Virus record (IMG/VR): IMGVR_UViG_3300042197_001846
Location: 1 to 58,579 of that record
Length of the DNA: 58,579 bases
Origin: a virus
Reading direction: 5' to 3' (one strand)
The notes under the pieces were generated by a model. The model was given only the letters and a program-made list of their open reading frames with translations. It ran no database searches and was not told the origin of the DNA. The translations under genes were made by a program, and so were the position numbers. This document shows positions 1 to 11,800 of this stretch, piece by piece (the stretch's first letter is position 1; each line of letters begins with the position of its first letter).

Positions 1-590
1 ACAATTAGTTCGGTTAATTCCTGATTTTCACCTATAGTGCCTCTAGCAAAAGTGTTAAAACTTAGGCTAATTCTTGTTGTAGTACCACCTACAGTAGGCA
101 CTTGATGTGTTAAGCTGCTAGGAAAAAGGATCAGCTTACCCAGCTGGGCCTCGTACCACCAGCTTTCACTATTATACTCATTCCACTCCTGTGGCGGAAA
201 TTTAATTTGTTGATAGCCACTGCGGTAGAAGTATATCTTATCATCTGGATTAGTTTGTAGATAAAATACGCCGCTGATTAAGCTGTTGGGGTGCTCATGC
301 TTGTGGTGGTACTGGCCCTGGTTGGTAAAATTTATCCAGCTTTGGGTTGTGTATAATTGAACACCGTATTTGGGATTTGCAGTTGCTCTAAAGTACTGAC
401 TAATACAACTGTCAATCCAATCGCTCAAATCTTTTAAGTGATAATCTTTAAGCACATAATTATCAACACTAGTTGTATTGCCTTGATTATTACGTTGCTC
501 TAAATTTGTTACATAGTCTAATTCACTGGCTAAACTATTTGTATACTCAAAAAATCCTATGGGTATAGGAAATAAATTATTTAATTGCAT
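1..590 (-). CDS. Putative 2OG-Fe(II) oxygenase, C-terminus cut by window edge
   Basis: I read an open frame from an ATG at 590 to the window edge, about 196 residues with no stop. The middle has a His-rich segment (HHKHEHPNS) followed by LISGVFYL, then LFPSSLTHQVP and RISLSFN. This is the order of metal ligands, distal His and 2-oxoglutarate-binding Arg in the small phage 2OG-Fe(II) oxygenases (PF13759-like). Such enzymes use iron, oxygen and 2-oxoglutarate to hydroxylate a substrate; the substrate is unknown. The start overlaps the end of the upstream 84-residue gene by 14 bases. It is the last visible gene of the tail-fibre operon, next to a giant collagen-like protein, so a virion protein substrate is possible but only inferred. 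Confidence 0.75.
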   Translation of the reverse strand, partial: MQLNNLFPIPIGFFEYTNSLASELDYVTNLEQRNNQGNTTSVDNYVLKDYHLKDLSDWIDSCISQYFRATANPKYGVQLYTTQSWINFTNQGQYHHKHEHPNSLISGVFYLQTNPDDKIYFYRSGYQQIKFPPQEWNEYNSESWWYEAQLGKLILFPSSLTHQVPTVGGTTTRISLSFNTFARGTIGENQELTELI

Positions 591-831
591 CTGCTATCTC
601 TTGTTCACGCACGCCCATTGCTTCTAGTTGTTCTGGTAAATATATAGTATCAATACTATCTTCAAATTGTTTAATCTTTTCTATTGTAGCATAAACTTCT
701 TCTATAGTTGGGCAAGGTCTAGGATCTTCCCAGCGTGAAAAATAATTGTTGCTAATTTCCCAGCGTGCACCTGGTCTAAGCAGGTGCATTGCTGTGTCTA
801 TACCCATTAATCTATAAACCTTGGTTGTCAT
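577..831 (-). CDS. Small phage protein of unknown function
   Basis: This gene encodes 84 residues, acidic and soluble, with no membrane segment. It has a Trp/Pro-rich centre (SRWEDPRPCPTIEEV) followed by a predicted helix rich in Glu, Lys and Ile. Short proteins with a PTxEE-type segment often sit next to phage fibre genes (XkdW-like), but the resemblance is loose. It is translationally close to the Gly-rich fibre gene upstream and the oxygenase gene downstream, which suggests a role in fibre assembly or modification. Function is not assigned. Confidence 0.7.
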   Translation of the reverse strand: MTTKVYRLMGIDTAMHLLRPGARWEISNNYFSRWEDPRPCPTIEEVYATIEKIKQFEDSIDTIYLPEQLEAMGVREQEIADAIK

Positions 832-839
832 ACTTGCTC

Positions 840-2468
840 TTATTGATTTAATTTAATAATTACTATACCACTACCGCCAGCACCACCGCTACCAGCACCA
901 GCACCACCACCACCTAAATTAGTGCCGCCAGCACCGCCAGGACCATTTCCACCACCACCTAAACCACCTACACTATTAGCATTGCCACCTCCACCCGCAT
1001 AATAAGTAGGAACTCCGGTTATAGATGAAGATAAGCCAGCTCCTCCTGGAGCACTATTGGTTGAAAGACTAACACAATCTGCTCCTACTGCGCCTGCTCC
1101 GCCGCCTCCTCCACCACCATCAATTGCTGGTAAACTTCTACCGCCGCCACCATTATTACCTTGGCTAGGGGTTGTTGCCGGTGTATTACCTGCTCCACCT
1201 GATACAGTGCCAGATCCTCCTCCGGAGAAACCAGCGCCTCCACCACCACTGCCGCCTGATGCTCCACCACCACCACTACTTCCGCCACGCCCGCCACCAG
1301 CAGATGTAATTGTTGAAAATATAGAGTTATTTCCTGGTGAGCTTGACGCTCCTCCCGCACCTACAGTAACTGTGTATTCAGTTCCTGCTGTTACTACAAG
1401 GTTTGACCCAGACCTAAAACCGCCGGCACCACCACCTCCACCATATGTAGTTCCTCCGCCTCCACCTCCAGCTACTACAAGATAATCTACACTTGCTACA
1501 CCTGCTGGACATTTCCAACTAGTAGTGCCTTTAAACGTAAATACGGTTTGGCTTGGTACGGTGTACTTTAGGATAACAATGCCGGAGCCGCCTGCGCCGC
1601 CACCTGTATATTTTTCAGCATTAGAAGGATCATAAAAGCCGCCACCACCTCCCCCACCCCCAGTATTAGCAGTTCCAGATGTTCCTAAAAAACCTGTTGC
1701 AGATGACCCGCCGTTTGATCCGTTTCCACCGCCACCTGATCCACCATTTCCTGCAGAACCAACAGCTGATGCAGCATTTTCTTGTCCAGAACCGCCACCG
1801 CCTCCACCGGCATAAATAAGAGAAGAACCGCTTATAGAAGATGTAGCTCCATTTCCTCCTGGCCCACCTTGTTCGTTTACTCCTGAGGTTCCTGCGGCAC
1901 TAGCACCTCCTCCGCCACTACCATAATACCCGCCGGCAGGACCAACATAGATTCCAGCAGCACCATTATTTCCTTGGGAAGGAGAAGTTCCTGGTGTATT
2001 CCCCGCTCCGCCAGTTGTACTTCCTGCACCGCCTGAACCACCTGAACCTCCAGTGCTACCGGCGCCAACGGCACCATATCCACCACCAGCAGAAGTTATG
2101 GTACTAAATACAGAGTTTCCTCCTGATGATCCATTGTTATTAACTGTCGCATTAGAGGCGCCGCCAGCGGCGCCACCTGCACCAACAGTTATGGTATAAG
2201 TTGTACCTTCTGTAACTAAAAATCCTGTGCCGGCGCGAAAACCTCCTGCTCCACCACCACCAGCAAAATTTGCTCCTCCGCCACCACCAGCAACAACCAA
2301 ATACTCAACCTCTGTAACACCAGCAGGACAAGTCCAAGTAGACGTGGCAGTAAAAGTTTGTAGAACAGTAAACCCCCCGTAAGGCCAATTATAGCCCATT
2401 TTAGCTAAAAATACGTCTCTAAGTTTCCAAATACCCTTGGCGTTATCAGTACTAGGAAATTGTGCCAT
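840..2468 (-). CDS. Glycine-rich tail tip protein with two duplicated halves
   Basis: A 542-residue protein, mostly Gly runs mixed with Ser, Ala and Thr. It contains two homologous units, roughly residues 32-305 and 310-540. Each begins with a cap of the form TFTxTxxWxCPAGVxxVxYLVVAGGGG and ends in GGAGGSGIVIxK. Gly-rich domains of this kind are found at fibre tips of phages, where polyglycine helices carry the receptor-binding surface. The N-terminal 30 residues (IWKLRDVFLAKMGYNWP) may be the attachment end. Its stop and the next gene's start overlap. Duplication of the whole domain suggests internal gene duplication. Assignment as an adhesin is inferred from composition and context. Confidence 0.8.
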   Translation of the reverse strand: MAQFPSTDNAKGIWKLRDVFLAKMGYNWPYGGFTVLQTFTATSTWTCPAGVTEVEYLVVAGGGGGANFAGGGGAGGFRAGTGFLVTEGTTYTITVGAGGAAGGASNATVNNNGSSGGNSVFSTITSAGGGYGAVGAGSTGGSGGSGGAGSTTGGAGNTPGTSPSQGNNGAAGIYVGPAGGYYGSGGGGASAAGTSGVNEQGGPGGNGATSSISGSSLIYAGGGGGGSGQENAASAVGSAGNGGSGGGGNGSNGGSSATGFLGTSGTANTGGGGGGGGFYDPSNAEKYTGGGAGGSGIVILKYTVPSQTVFTFKGTTSWKCPAGVASVDYLVVAGGGGGGTTYGGGGGAGGFRSGSNLVVTAGTEYTVTVGAGGASSSPGNNSIFSTITSAGGGRGGSSGGGGASGGSGGGGAGFSGGGSGTVSGGAGNTPATTPSQGNNGGGGRSLPAIDGGGGGGGAGAVGADCVSLSTNSAPGGAGLSSSITGVPTYYAGGGGNANSVGGLGGGGNGPGGAGGTNLGGGGAGAGSGGAGGSGIVIIKLNQ

Positions 2469-2842
2469 TATCCAATCTCCTCATAGCTGCAAACAATATT
2501 AATATCATTTGCTGTACCAGCTATAGCTCCTATACTGCGATCTTCTTCTAGGTAAATATAAGCATTTTTTTCAATAACTACTATACTTGCATCTGCTGGT
2601 ACTGTTATAGTACTACAAATTGGTGTTGCTGTGCCACCTAAACTGGCGGCACTATAGTAATTAATGGTTAATTCTGCATTTGTAACACCATTAACATTTA
2701 CTGCGTATAATGCATTTATTTTTAATACCTTGTTACTACTAGCACTGTTATTTACAATGCTAGTAGCTGAGGTTGTTGTTAACTTAACCGTAGCGGTTTT
2801 ACCATATATCGCAGTTGGCGATATTAAATTTGGTGCTGCCAT
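2468..2842 (-). CDS. Small virion-associated beta-rich protein
   Basis: This gene encodes 124 residues rich in Thr, Ser, Ala and Val with alternating hydrophobics, consistent with an all-beta fold. There is no signal peptide or membrane segment. It lies between the giant collagen-like fibre and the Gly-rich protein with only a few bases between stop and start, so it is co-translated with fibre genes. Similar short proteins occur in structural modules of aquatic phages. A fibre cap or joint is plausible; the exact role is unknown. Confidence 0.7.
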   Translation of the reverse strand: MAAPNLISPTAIYGKTATVKLTTTSATSIVNNSASSNKVLKINALYAVNVNGVTNAELTINYYSAASLGGTATPICSTITVPADASIVVIEKNAYIYLEEDRSIGAIAGTANDINIVCSYEEIG

Positions 2843-2845
2843 CTA

Positions 2846-5800
2846 TTATCCCCAAATCATTGCTGTTATAATTGAGCTGCCGCCCGTTGCTCCACTGCCT
2901 GCTGGGCCTTGAATACCAATACCACTTATGCCCTGCACGCCTTGTATACCTATTGTACCTATTGTACCTTGTATACCTATTGTACCTTGTGGGCCTTGAA
3001 TACCAATACCACTTATACCCTGCACGCCTTGTACACCTTGCGGACCTATTAAACCGCCTAGTACTCTTATTTGAATTAAATCACCACTATCAGGTGCTAC
3101 TGCAAATACTATGTTGCTACCACTTATTGTATAGCTTGTAGTTGGAGTTTGCGTTACGCCGTTAATAGTTACTAATACGCTGTGAACTGTTAAGCCGCTA
3201 ATAGCTGCAAAACTAGTGTCAGTGCCATTTGCTGTGTAAGTATATGTTGTATACTCTGTTACAGCTAGTCCAGCTCCTACACCTTGTATACCTTGTACGC
3301 CTTGTGCACCACTGCCAGTAACACCCTGTACACCTTGTGGTCCTATTAAACCACCAAGTACTCTGATTTGCACAAGTACTTGATCATCAGGAGCAGTAGT
3401 AAATACTACATTACTGCCACTAATCGTATAGTCTACAGTTGGTGTTTGTGTTACGCCATTTTCTAGTACAAGTACATTGTGTACACTAATACCTGCTACA
3501 GCTGCAAAACTTGTTGTACTACCATTTGCTGTATAAGTATATGTTGTATACTCTGTTACAGCTAGTCCAGCTCCTACACCTTGCAGACCTTGTATACCAG
3601 TTAAACCTTGTATACCTTGAGTACCGCTGCCAGTTGAACCTTGTAGACCTTGCAGACCCTGAGCACCATCAGCACCTATATAACCACTAATACCTTGTAT
3701 ACCTGCTGTACCGCTAAGGTCATTGATATACTGATAGCTAGTGCCATTCCACAGGTAGAGTTTACTATTATCAGCGTCGCCAACATTACCAGTGTCTATT
3801 AGTGCAAATTGACCACTAACAATACCAGTTGGGCTAGTATCAGCTGTTAATGCTGCTACTGAGTTATAAACTTTAGCTACTGTAAATGCTAGTCCAGTAT
3901 CACCTTGTATACCACGTAATCCTTGTATACCTTGTACACTCTGTGGTCCTTGTATACCCTGAGTACCCTGAGCACCTATTAAACCACCAAGTACTCTAAT
4001 TTGAATATTGGTTCCAGTTGCTGGCGCAGCTAAAAATACTACATTATTGCCACTAATAGTATAATTCGCTGTTGGGGTTTGTACTACACCATTTATAGTT
4101 ACGATTACAGTATGTACTGTTATACCAGATACTGCAGCAAAACTTGTAGTAGTACCATTACCTGTATAAGTATAAGTTGTATACTCTGTTACAGCTAATC
4201 CGGCTCCTATACCTTGTGCACCTGTTATACCTTGTATACCTTGTATACTTTGTGGACCTTGTATACCTTGTACACCAAAACTACCTTGTATACCTGTTGT
4301 ACCTTGGGGTCCCTGAATACCTTGTATGCCTTGTAATCCAAAAGCTCCTAGTACTCTTATCTGTACTTTTACGCCTATTGCCGGTGCTGTTACTAAAGTA
4401 ACATATGGTCCGGTTACAGTATAATCAGTAGTAGGTGTTTGTGCAACTCCATTTTCAAAAACTAGTATATTATTTACATTGATACCACTAGTTACTAAAA
4501 ATGCGCTTGTTGCTCCATCGCCGGTAAAGTTATAGGTTACATAGCTTGCTTCTACTACAGCACCTGGGGCACCTTGTATACCTTGTATACCAGTAGCACC
4601 TTGTATACCAGTACCAGTTGTACCTTGGATGCCTTGCGTACCCTGAGCACCATCACCGCTGCCACCGCCACCACCACTACCTGCAGGACCTTGTATACCT
4701 TGTATACCTATACCAGCAGCACCTTGTATACCAGCACCTGTAGCACCTTGAGTACCTTGCGCACCTTGTAGGCCATCACTACCTATGTATCCACTAGTAC
4801 CTTGTATACCTTGATTACCAGTTGCACCTTGTATACCAGTACCAGTTGTACCTTGCACACCCTGTGCTCCATCACTGCCTATATAGCCACTAATACCTTG
4901 TATACCTTGTACACCAGTATTTGTAACCGCAAAAGTTCCAGTCATAGAACCATGCAATTCACAAATGTAGTATAATGTATCTGGCGCGTCAAAAGGAACA
5001 ACAAATACTATTTGACCATTTTGAGTACCATTATTAGTTATACCACTAGTGTAAGCACTACTTGTACCAGTTACTTGACTAGTTTTAATCCAGAATGGAT
5101 GCCCTGGAGAGTTAACATTAAAGTAGTAGGTAAATCCTCTTATTAATCCAATGCTAGCATTTGCAACACCGTTAATTAAGAAAGAACTAGCACCACTGTT
5201 AGTAACAGTATGTGTAACTCCACCTACTTGTCCTGTTATACCCTGAGATCCAGTTATACCCTGTGTGCCTTGTGTACCACTACTACCACTACTTCCTGCA
5301 ATACCCTGTATACCTGCTGTACCACTAAGGTCATTAATATACTGATAGCTAGTACCATTCCACAAGTAGAGTTTACTGTTATCGGCATCTTGTACATTTC
5401 CAGTATCTATTAGTGCAAATTGTCCACTAACAATGCCAGTTGGACTAGTATCAGCTGTTAATGCTGCTACTGAATTGTAAACTTTAGCTACCGTAAATCC
5501 AAGACCTGTTGCACCTTGAGTACCCTGAGCACCTTGTGTACCTTGAGTACCTTGCGTACCTTGTAGTCCTTGAGCACCTTGTGTACCCTGCAAGCCAAGT
5601 AAACCTTGTATGCCCTGTGTACCTTGAATACCTTGTAGTCCTTGTGTACCTTGATTACCCTGTAGTCCTTGAGCACCTTGTGTACCTTGTAGTCCTAATA
5701 GGCCTTGTGTACCTTGTACACCTTGTAGACCTTGAGCACCCTGTATACCCTGTGTGCCTTGTATACCTAGGTCACCTTGTATGCCCTGTGTACCCTGAAC

Positions 5801-8800
5801 ACCTTGTGTACCTTGTGTACCTTGTGTACCTTGTAAACCTAGCAAGCCTTGAGTGCCCTGTGTACCTTGTGGTCCCTGAACACCTTGTGTACCTTGTAAA
5901 CCTACAGGACCTTGTTCACCTAAGATACCTTGTACGCCGTTTCTACCCTGTATGCCACGATCACCACGCTCGCCTTGTATGCCCTGAATGCCTAGGTCAC
6001 CTTGAACACCTTGAACACCTTGTACACCTTGTCCGGCAAACTGTCCATGTAAACCTTGAACACCTTGAACACCTTGTATACCTAAGTCACCTTGTATACC
6101 TTGTATACCTTGCGCAGCATACTCACCACGTAAACCTTGAGTACCCTGCGAACCAAAGTCTCCTTGTACGCCTTGCTGACCTTGAATACCTTGTGCAGCA
6201 TAAAGTCCGTCTAAGCCTTGAACACCTTGTGGACCTGGTAAGCCTTGTAATCCTAGGTTACCTTGTATACCTTGACCACCTGTTAATCCTATTGGTCCTG
6301 GTGGGCCACTAGTACCTTGTACACCGCGATCGCCTTGTGGTCCTTGCGGTCCTGTAGGGCCTATAGAACCTGTGCTGCCACTGTCACCTGCTGGACCTAT
6401 TGGGCCTTGCACACCTTGTATACCCTGTGCAGCATAAGCACCGTCTAAGCCTTGACTACCTTGTGTGCCTTGTATGCCGGTGCCTGGTATACCTTGAGTA
6501 CCCTGTATACCCTGTGCGGCAAACTCACCACGTAAACCTTGTGTACCTTGTAAACCTAGATCACCTTGTATACCCTGCAGGCCTTGTACGCCTTGTGCAG
6601 CATAGGCACCATCTAAACCTTGCACGCCTTGTATGCCGGTACCTGGAGTGCCTTGAACACCACCTGGACCTTGTATACCCTGCAGGCCCTTAATACCCTG
6701 CGGACCTTCAATCTTGCCTACATTAACCCAGTTAGTGCTAGACCATACCCATAAGTAACCTTGTACAATCCAACTATCACCTGGTGTAACATTTGTAGTT
6801 GGCAACTGTGCTGGACTATCTTTACTACCTTTAATAGTAAGTGTACCAGGATTAATACCACCAATTGTTGTGCCACTTGGTAGTGCAAGTCCAGTATCTG
6901 GATCATTGCTGATTGTAGCTCCACCTAGATCAATAGTAGTGCCGCTTAAGTACAAGTCTTTCCAGCGACGTGTAGGACTGCCTAGGTTAAATGCTTCATT
7001 AATACTAGGTACAATACTTTGAGCAACGTTAGCTAAGTCTACACCTGGTATACCTTGACTGCCTTTAGTACCTTGTGCACCTTGTGCACCTATTACACCG
7101 GCCGTACCTTGAATAGCTTGGCCTTGTACGCCTTGTATACCTTGACCAGCAAATAGTCCATGTAAACCTTGCGTACCTTGCACACCCTGCGTGCCCTGTG
7201 TGCCTTGTATACCCTGTGCAGCATATTGGCCTGCTAAGCCTTGTGTGCCTTGACCGCCTTGTACTCCTTGTAAACCCTGTGTAGCTTGTACTAATAGCTG
7301 CCAATATATTGTATTAGTTGCTCCACCAGAAAACTGTGGTGCTTCATTTTGGAACTCACCTTCATAGATCGATATGTAGCTGCCGCCATTATAGTAAACT
7401 GCATCGCCTGCAACATAAATTCTATTAGGATTAAATGTACCTGTCCAAATTAGTCCACGACCTACAGTACCTTGAGTACCTTGTATACCGCCAGGACCTT
7501 GAGCACCTTGAAATACTGCTGCTCCACTAGCACCTTGTGCACCAAATCCTGGTGGTCCTTGTAAGCCTTGCAAGCCTTGAACACCTTGTGCAGCATATTG
7601 ACCTGCAATACCTTGAGTACCACTTCCTGGAGGTCCTTGTACACCTTGTGGACCTTGTACACCTTGTGCAACAAATGCACCACTTAAACCTTGAGTACCT
7701 TGACTGCCTCGTGGTCCTGTTAAGCCAGCTTCTCCTGCTAAACCTTGTGTACCTTGTACACCTTGTCCAGCAAACTGACCTGCAATACCTTGAGTACCTT
7801 GTGCACCTGGACTACCTGGCTCACCTGGAGCACCTGCTTGACCGGCTGGTCCTGCTGGGCCTTGTGCACCTAAATAGGCACTACTACCACTTAGACCTTG
7901 TATACCTTGTACGCCACTGCCTTGTACACCTTGAAAACCTCTAGTACCTTGTATGCCTTGATTACCTGGACCACCTTGTACGCCTTGATAACCACGTATA
8001 CCTTGTGCAGCATAAGCACCGTCTAAGCCTTGTGGTCCTAGTCCTCCTTGTAGTCCAAATACACCTTGTATACCAGTTTGTCCTTGTGGACCTAGTCTAC
8101 CTTGAGTACCCTGAAAACCTTGTATACCACGCTCGCCTTGTATACCACGTTGACCTTGTATACCTTGACCAGCAAATTGTCCATGTAAACCTTGTGGACC
8201 AGGAGCTCCTTGAATACCGCGACCTTGTACGCCTTGTATACCTTGTGTACCTTGTAAGCCTTGACGACCTAGTAAGCCTTGTACACCTTGGCGTCCTTGT
8301 ACACCTTGATTACCTTGCACGCCTTGACCAGCAAACATACCGTGCAAGCCTTGGCTACCAGTTGTACCTTGTATACTACGGCCTTGAACGCCTTGAACGC
8401 CTTGAACACCCTGTAAACCTTGGAATCCACGTATACCTTGTATGCTAGTACCCTGCATACCTTGTGGTCCTTGACGTCCTTGCACACCTTGTCCGGCAAA
8501 CTGTCCGTGTAATCCCTGCGGACCTTGGCGACCTTGAATTCCTTGCATACCTTGTATGCCTGGCAATCCTTGTATGCCTTGTATACCCTGAAAACCTCTA
8601 GTGCCTTGTATGCCTTGAAAGCCTACAAAACCTTGTACACCTACGCCACCTTGTACACTAGCACCTTGTAAACCTTGTAAACCTTGAATACCTTGTGTGC
8701 CTTGTGCAACAGCACGATCCCAGCGACGATAATCTACATCAATATCATAGTTTTTATCATGGTGTACGCCAGGAACCCATGTAGGTGCAGTAAACGTAAT

Positions 8801-11800
8801 AGGACCATCTGCAGTTCCTGGAATACGTTGCACTCCTGGTACGTTTAGTAAGCCACTACCTGTTGGTGTGCCTGGTAAACTAATAACACCTATTGTTCTA
8901 GCAGTATTTTTAGCTAGTACAATTGCGCTACGACCTGTATGATAAGTTATGTTTTCACCAAGGTTATTTATATAGGTAGCATATATCTTATTATAAGAAA
9001 CTACATAGTATACATTACCTAATCCGGTGTATTCGTCTAGTAGTCCGCTGCCAGTATTAATACCAATAACATAGATTGGATCACCTGGAACGATATTTTC
9101 ATTTACAGGAGTATCAAACTCAATTTTACCAGTAGTATTTACAATGACAACATTATTAAGCGTATTAGAAATAAAAGTACTATTACTTACATACCAGCCA
9201 CCTTTATAACTGACTACGTCATAGCGTTTATACTGATTTTGTGGCAGCCACTCAGCACGCCATTCAAAACCAATACCCACTATACCTTGTACGCCTTGTA
9301 GTCCTTGTAGCCCCTGTAGTCCTTGTAGTCCCTGTGGTCCTTGTGTACCTTGTACACCTTGACCGGCATACATACCATGTAAACCTTGAGCACCTTGTAA
9401 ACCCTGAGTACCTTGTCTACCAGTAATACCTTGTAAACCTTGGTTATGACTAATACCATCTACACCTTGGAAGCCACGTAAGCCCTGCACGCCTTGCATG
9501 GTCATGCGCTGCCAATATAAGCCGTTTACAAATCCACCTGGATACTCTGGTATCTGTCCAAAGAATACGCCATAAGGCGGTACATTACTATTAGGCCAAA
9601 TTGCTATAAAGCTGCTGCCATTATAGTAAACTACGTCGTTTGCTTTGTAGTTAGCAGTAGTGTTATAATCACCACGCCATACAATGCTAAATCCCTGTAT
9701 ACCTTGTATGCCTTGTACACCTTGAATACCTTGTTCGCCCCGTGGCCCAGGAATACCTTGTATGCCTTGGACTCCACGATCTACTATTAGTTGCCAAAAT
9801 GCTGTATTAACTACGCCATCACTAATTTCAGGCGCTTCTTCTTGGAATGGAGTTGTATTTACACAAACAAATGCTTTTCCGCGATAGTATACTACGTCAT
9901 CTTTAACGTAACCAATATAAGTGTCACTATATGTACCACGGAATACAAAACCTTCACCTTTGAAACCTTGTAATCCTTCAAAACCTTGTGTGCCCTGTAT
10001 ACCCTGTATACCTTGTATACCCTGAGCATCAAATGCACCGCGTAACCCTTGTACACCTTGTACGCCCTGTACACCTTGGCTACTAATAACATTCCACATG
10101 CTATCAGTGAGCTCGCTGGGTACATTGTTCATGTTATTATCTATAACACTTACCCAGCTAGTACCGTTATATTGTACAGCATGATTTTTACTGTAGTTGG
10201 TAAACGGATCAAATTGACCACGCCAAACAAAACCAATACCTTGTACGCCTTGCAAGCCTATAGCAGCATAAGCACCGTCTAGACCTTGTACACCTTGTAA
10301 GCCTTGATCACCCTTTTCGCCAGTGTCACCTTTTTCGCCTACAAAGCCTTGTATACCTGTAAAACCTTGAATACTTTCGCCTTGTATACCTTGATTACCC
10401 TGTATACCTAAATCACCTTGTATACCAGTAAAACCTTGTAGGCCTTGGCTTGTTAGTCTGTTCCAGTAACCACTATTTACAACACCAGGACTAAATTCTG
10501 GCCCTTGTTCAAAAAACGCACCATTATAAACAGCAATAAAACTATCACCATCGTAGAAGACTACGTCATTTTTATAGTAAGTAACATCACTACTATAATC
10601 ACCACGCCATACAATACTATAGCCTTGAATACCTTGTAAACCCTGAGTACCTTGTATACCTTGTATACCTTGTAAGCCCTGGTTATGACTAATACCATCT
10701 AGACCTTGTAGACCTTGTAATCCTTGTAGGCCTTGTTCACCTTGTAAACCTTGTATGCCCTGTAAGCCTTGTAGTCCTTGCTCGCCTTGTATGCCTTGTA
10801 TTCCTACGTCGCCTTGAATACCTTGTAGGCCTTGAATACCTTGGATACCTTGCAGTCCTTGATCACCTTGTAGGCCTTGAATACCTTGAATACCCTGGGT
10901 GCCCTGCATGCCTTGTGCAGTTAGGCGATTCCAGTATGTGCTGTTTAATACACCTGGGCTAAACTCTGGTGCTTCTTCTTGAAATACGCCTGGATATACA
11001 CAAACAAAGCTATTACCATTAAAGTATACTACATCATTTAGTTTGTAGTATTTGGTAAAATCATAGTCGCCTTGCCAGTAAATACCACTACCTTGTGCAC
11101 CTTGAAGACCTTGCTGACCCTGGATACCTTGCATACCCTGAATACCTTGGTCGCCCTTATCACCAGTTCTAGCAAAGGTAATAATTATATCATCATTATT
11201 TACAAATGCAGCACCTGTAGCTGATAAATAGCTACACTCTACAGTATAGTAAGATCCAGTATCAACGATACTATTAATACTATACATAATAAAGGCTGTA
11301 CTAGTAGCCTTGTAACTAATTCTAAAATGGCCTTTAATTGTGCTAGTACTTTGTGCAATTGTAAATAAAAATTGCGCTATATTAAAAGGACCATCCTGCT
11401 CTTTGCTAATGTACATGCGTGTAGCATTAGCAAATGTGGTATTATTTAGGCGTAGTCGACCACTACCAGGATTGTCATCTGTGGTAGCATTATCAAACGT
11501 ATAATCAAAACTAGCACCGCCAAAACCACCAGTTAAACCTTGTGTGCCTTGTAGCCCTTGTACACCTTGTAATCCCTGTGTGCCTTGTGTACCCTGGCTA
11601 CCAGTATTAGCATAAAATAAGCTACAAATAGAACCATTGGTGCTACCACCAATCATATTTTGTGCTTTACCAGCTAAATATGTAACTGATAGCTTGTAGT
11701 AGATAATAGTAGGATCTATAGCATCTACTTCTTGCGTTAAACCAGTAACATTAAATATTAGATAATCGTTGTTTAATAGTACAGGATTTGTAGCGGCTGC

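Noticed and set aside
1057-1485. Proline-rich plus-strand ORF of 142 residues
   Set aside because: It is the antisense shadow of the glycine-rich protein: Gly codons GGN read as Pro CCN.
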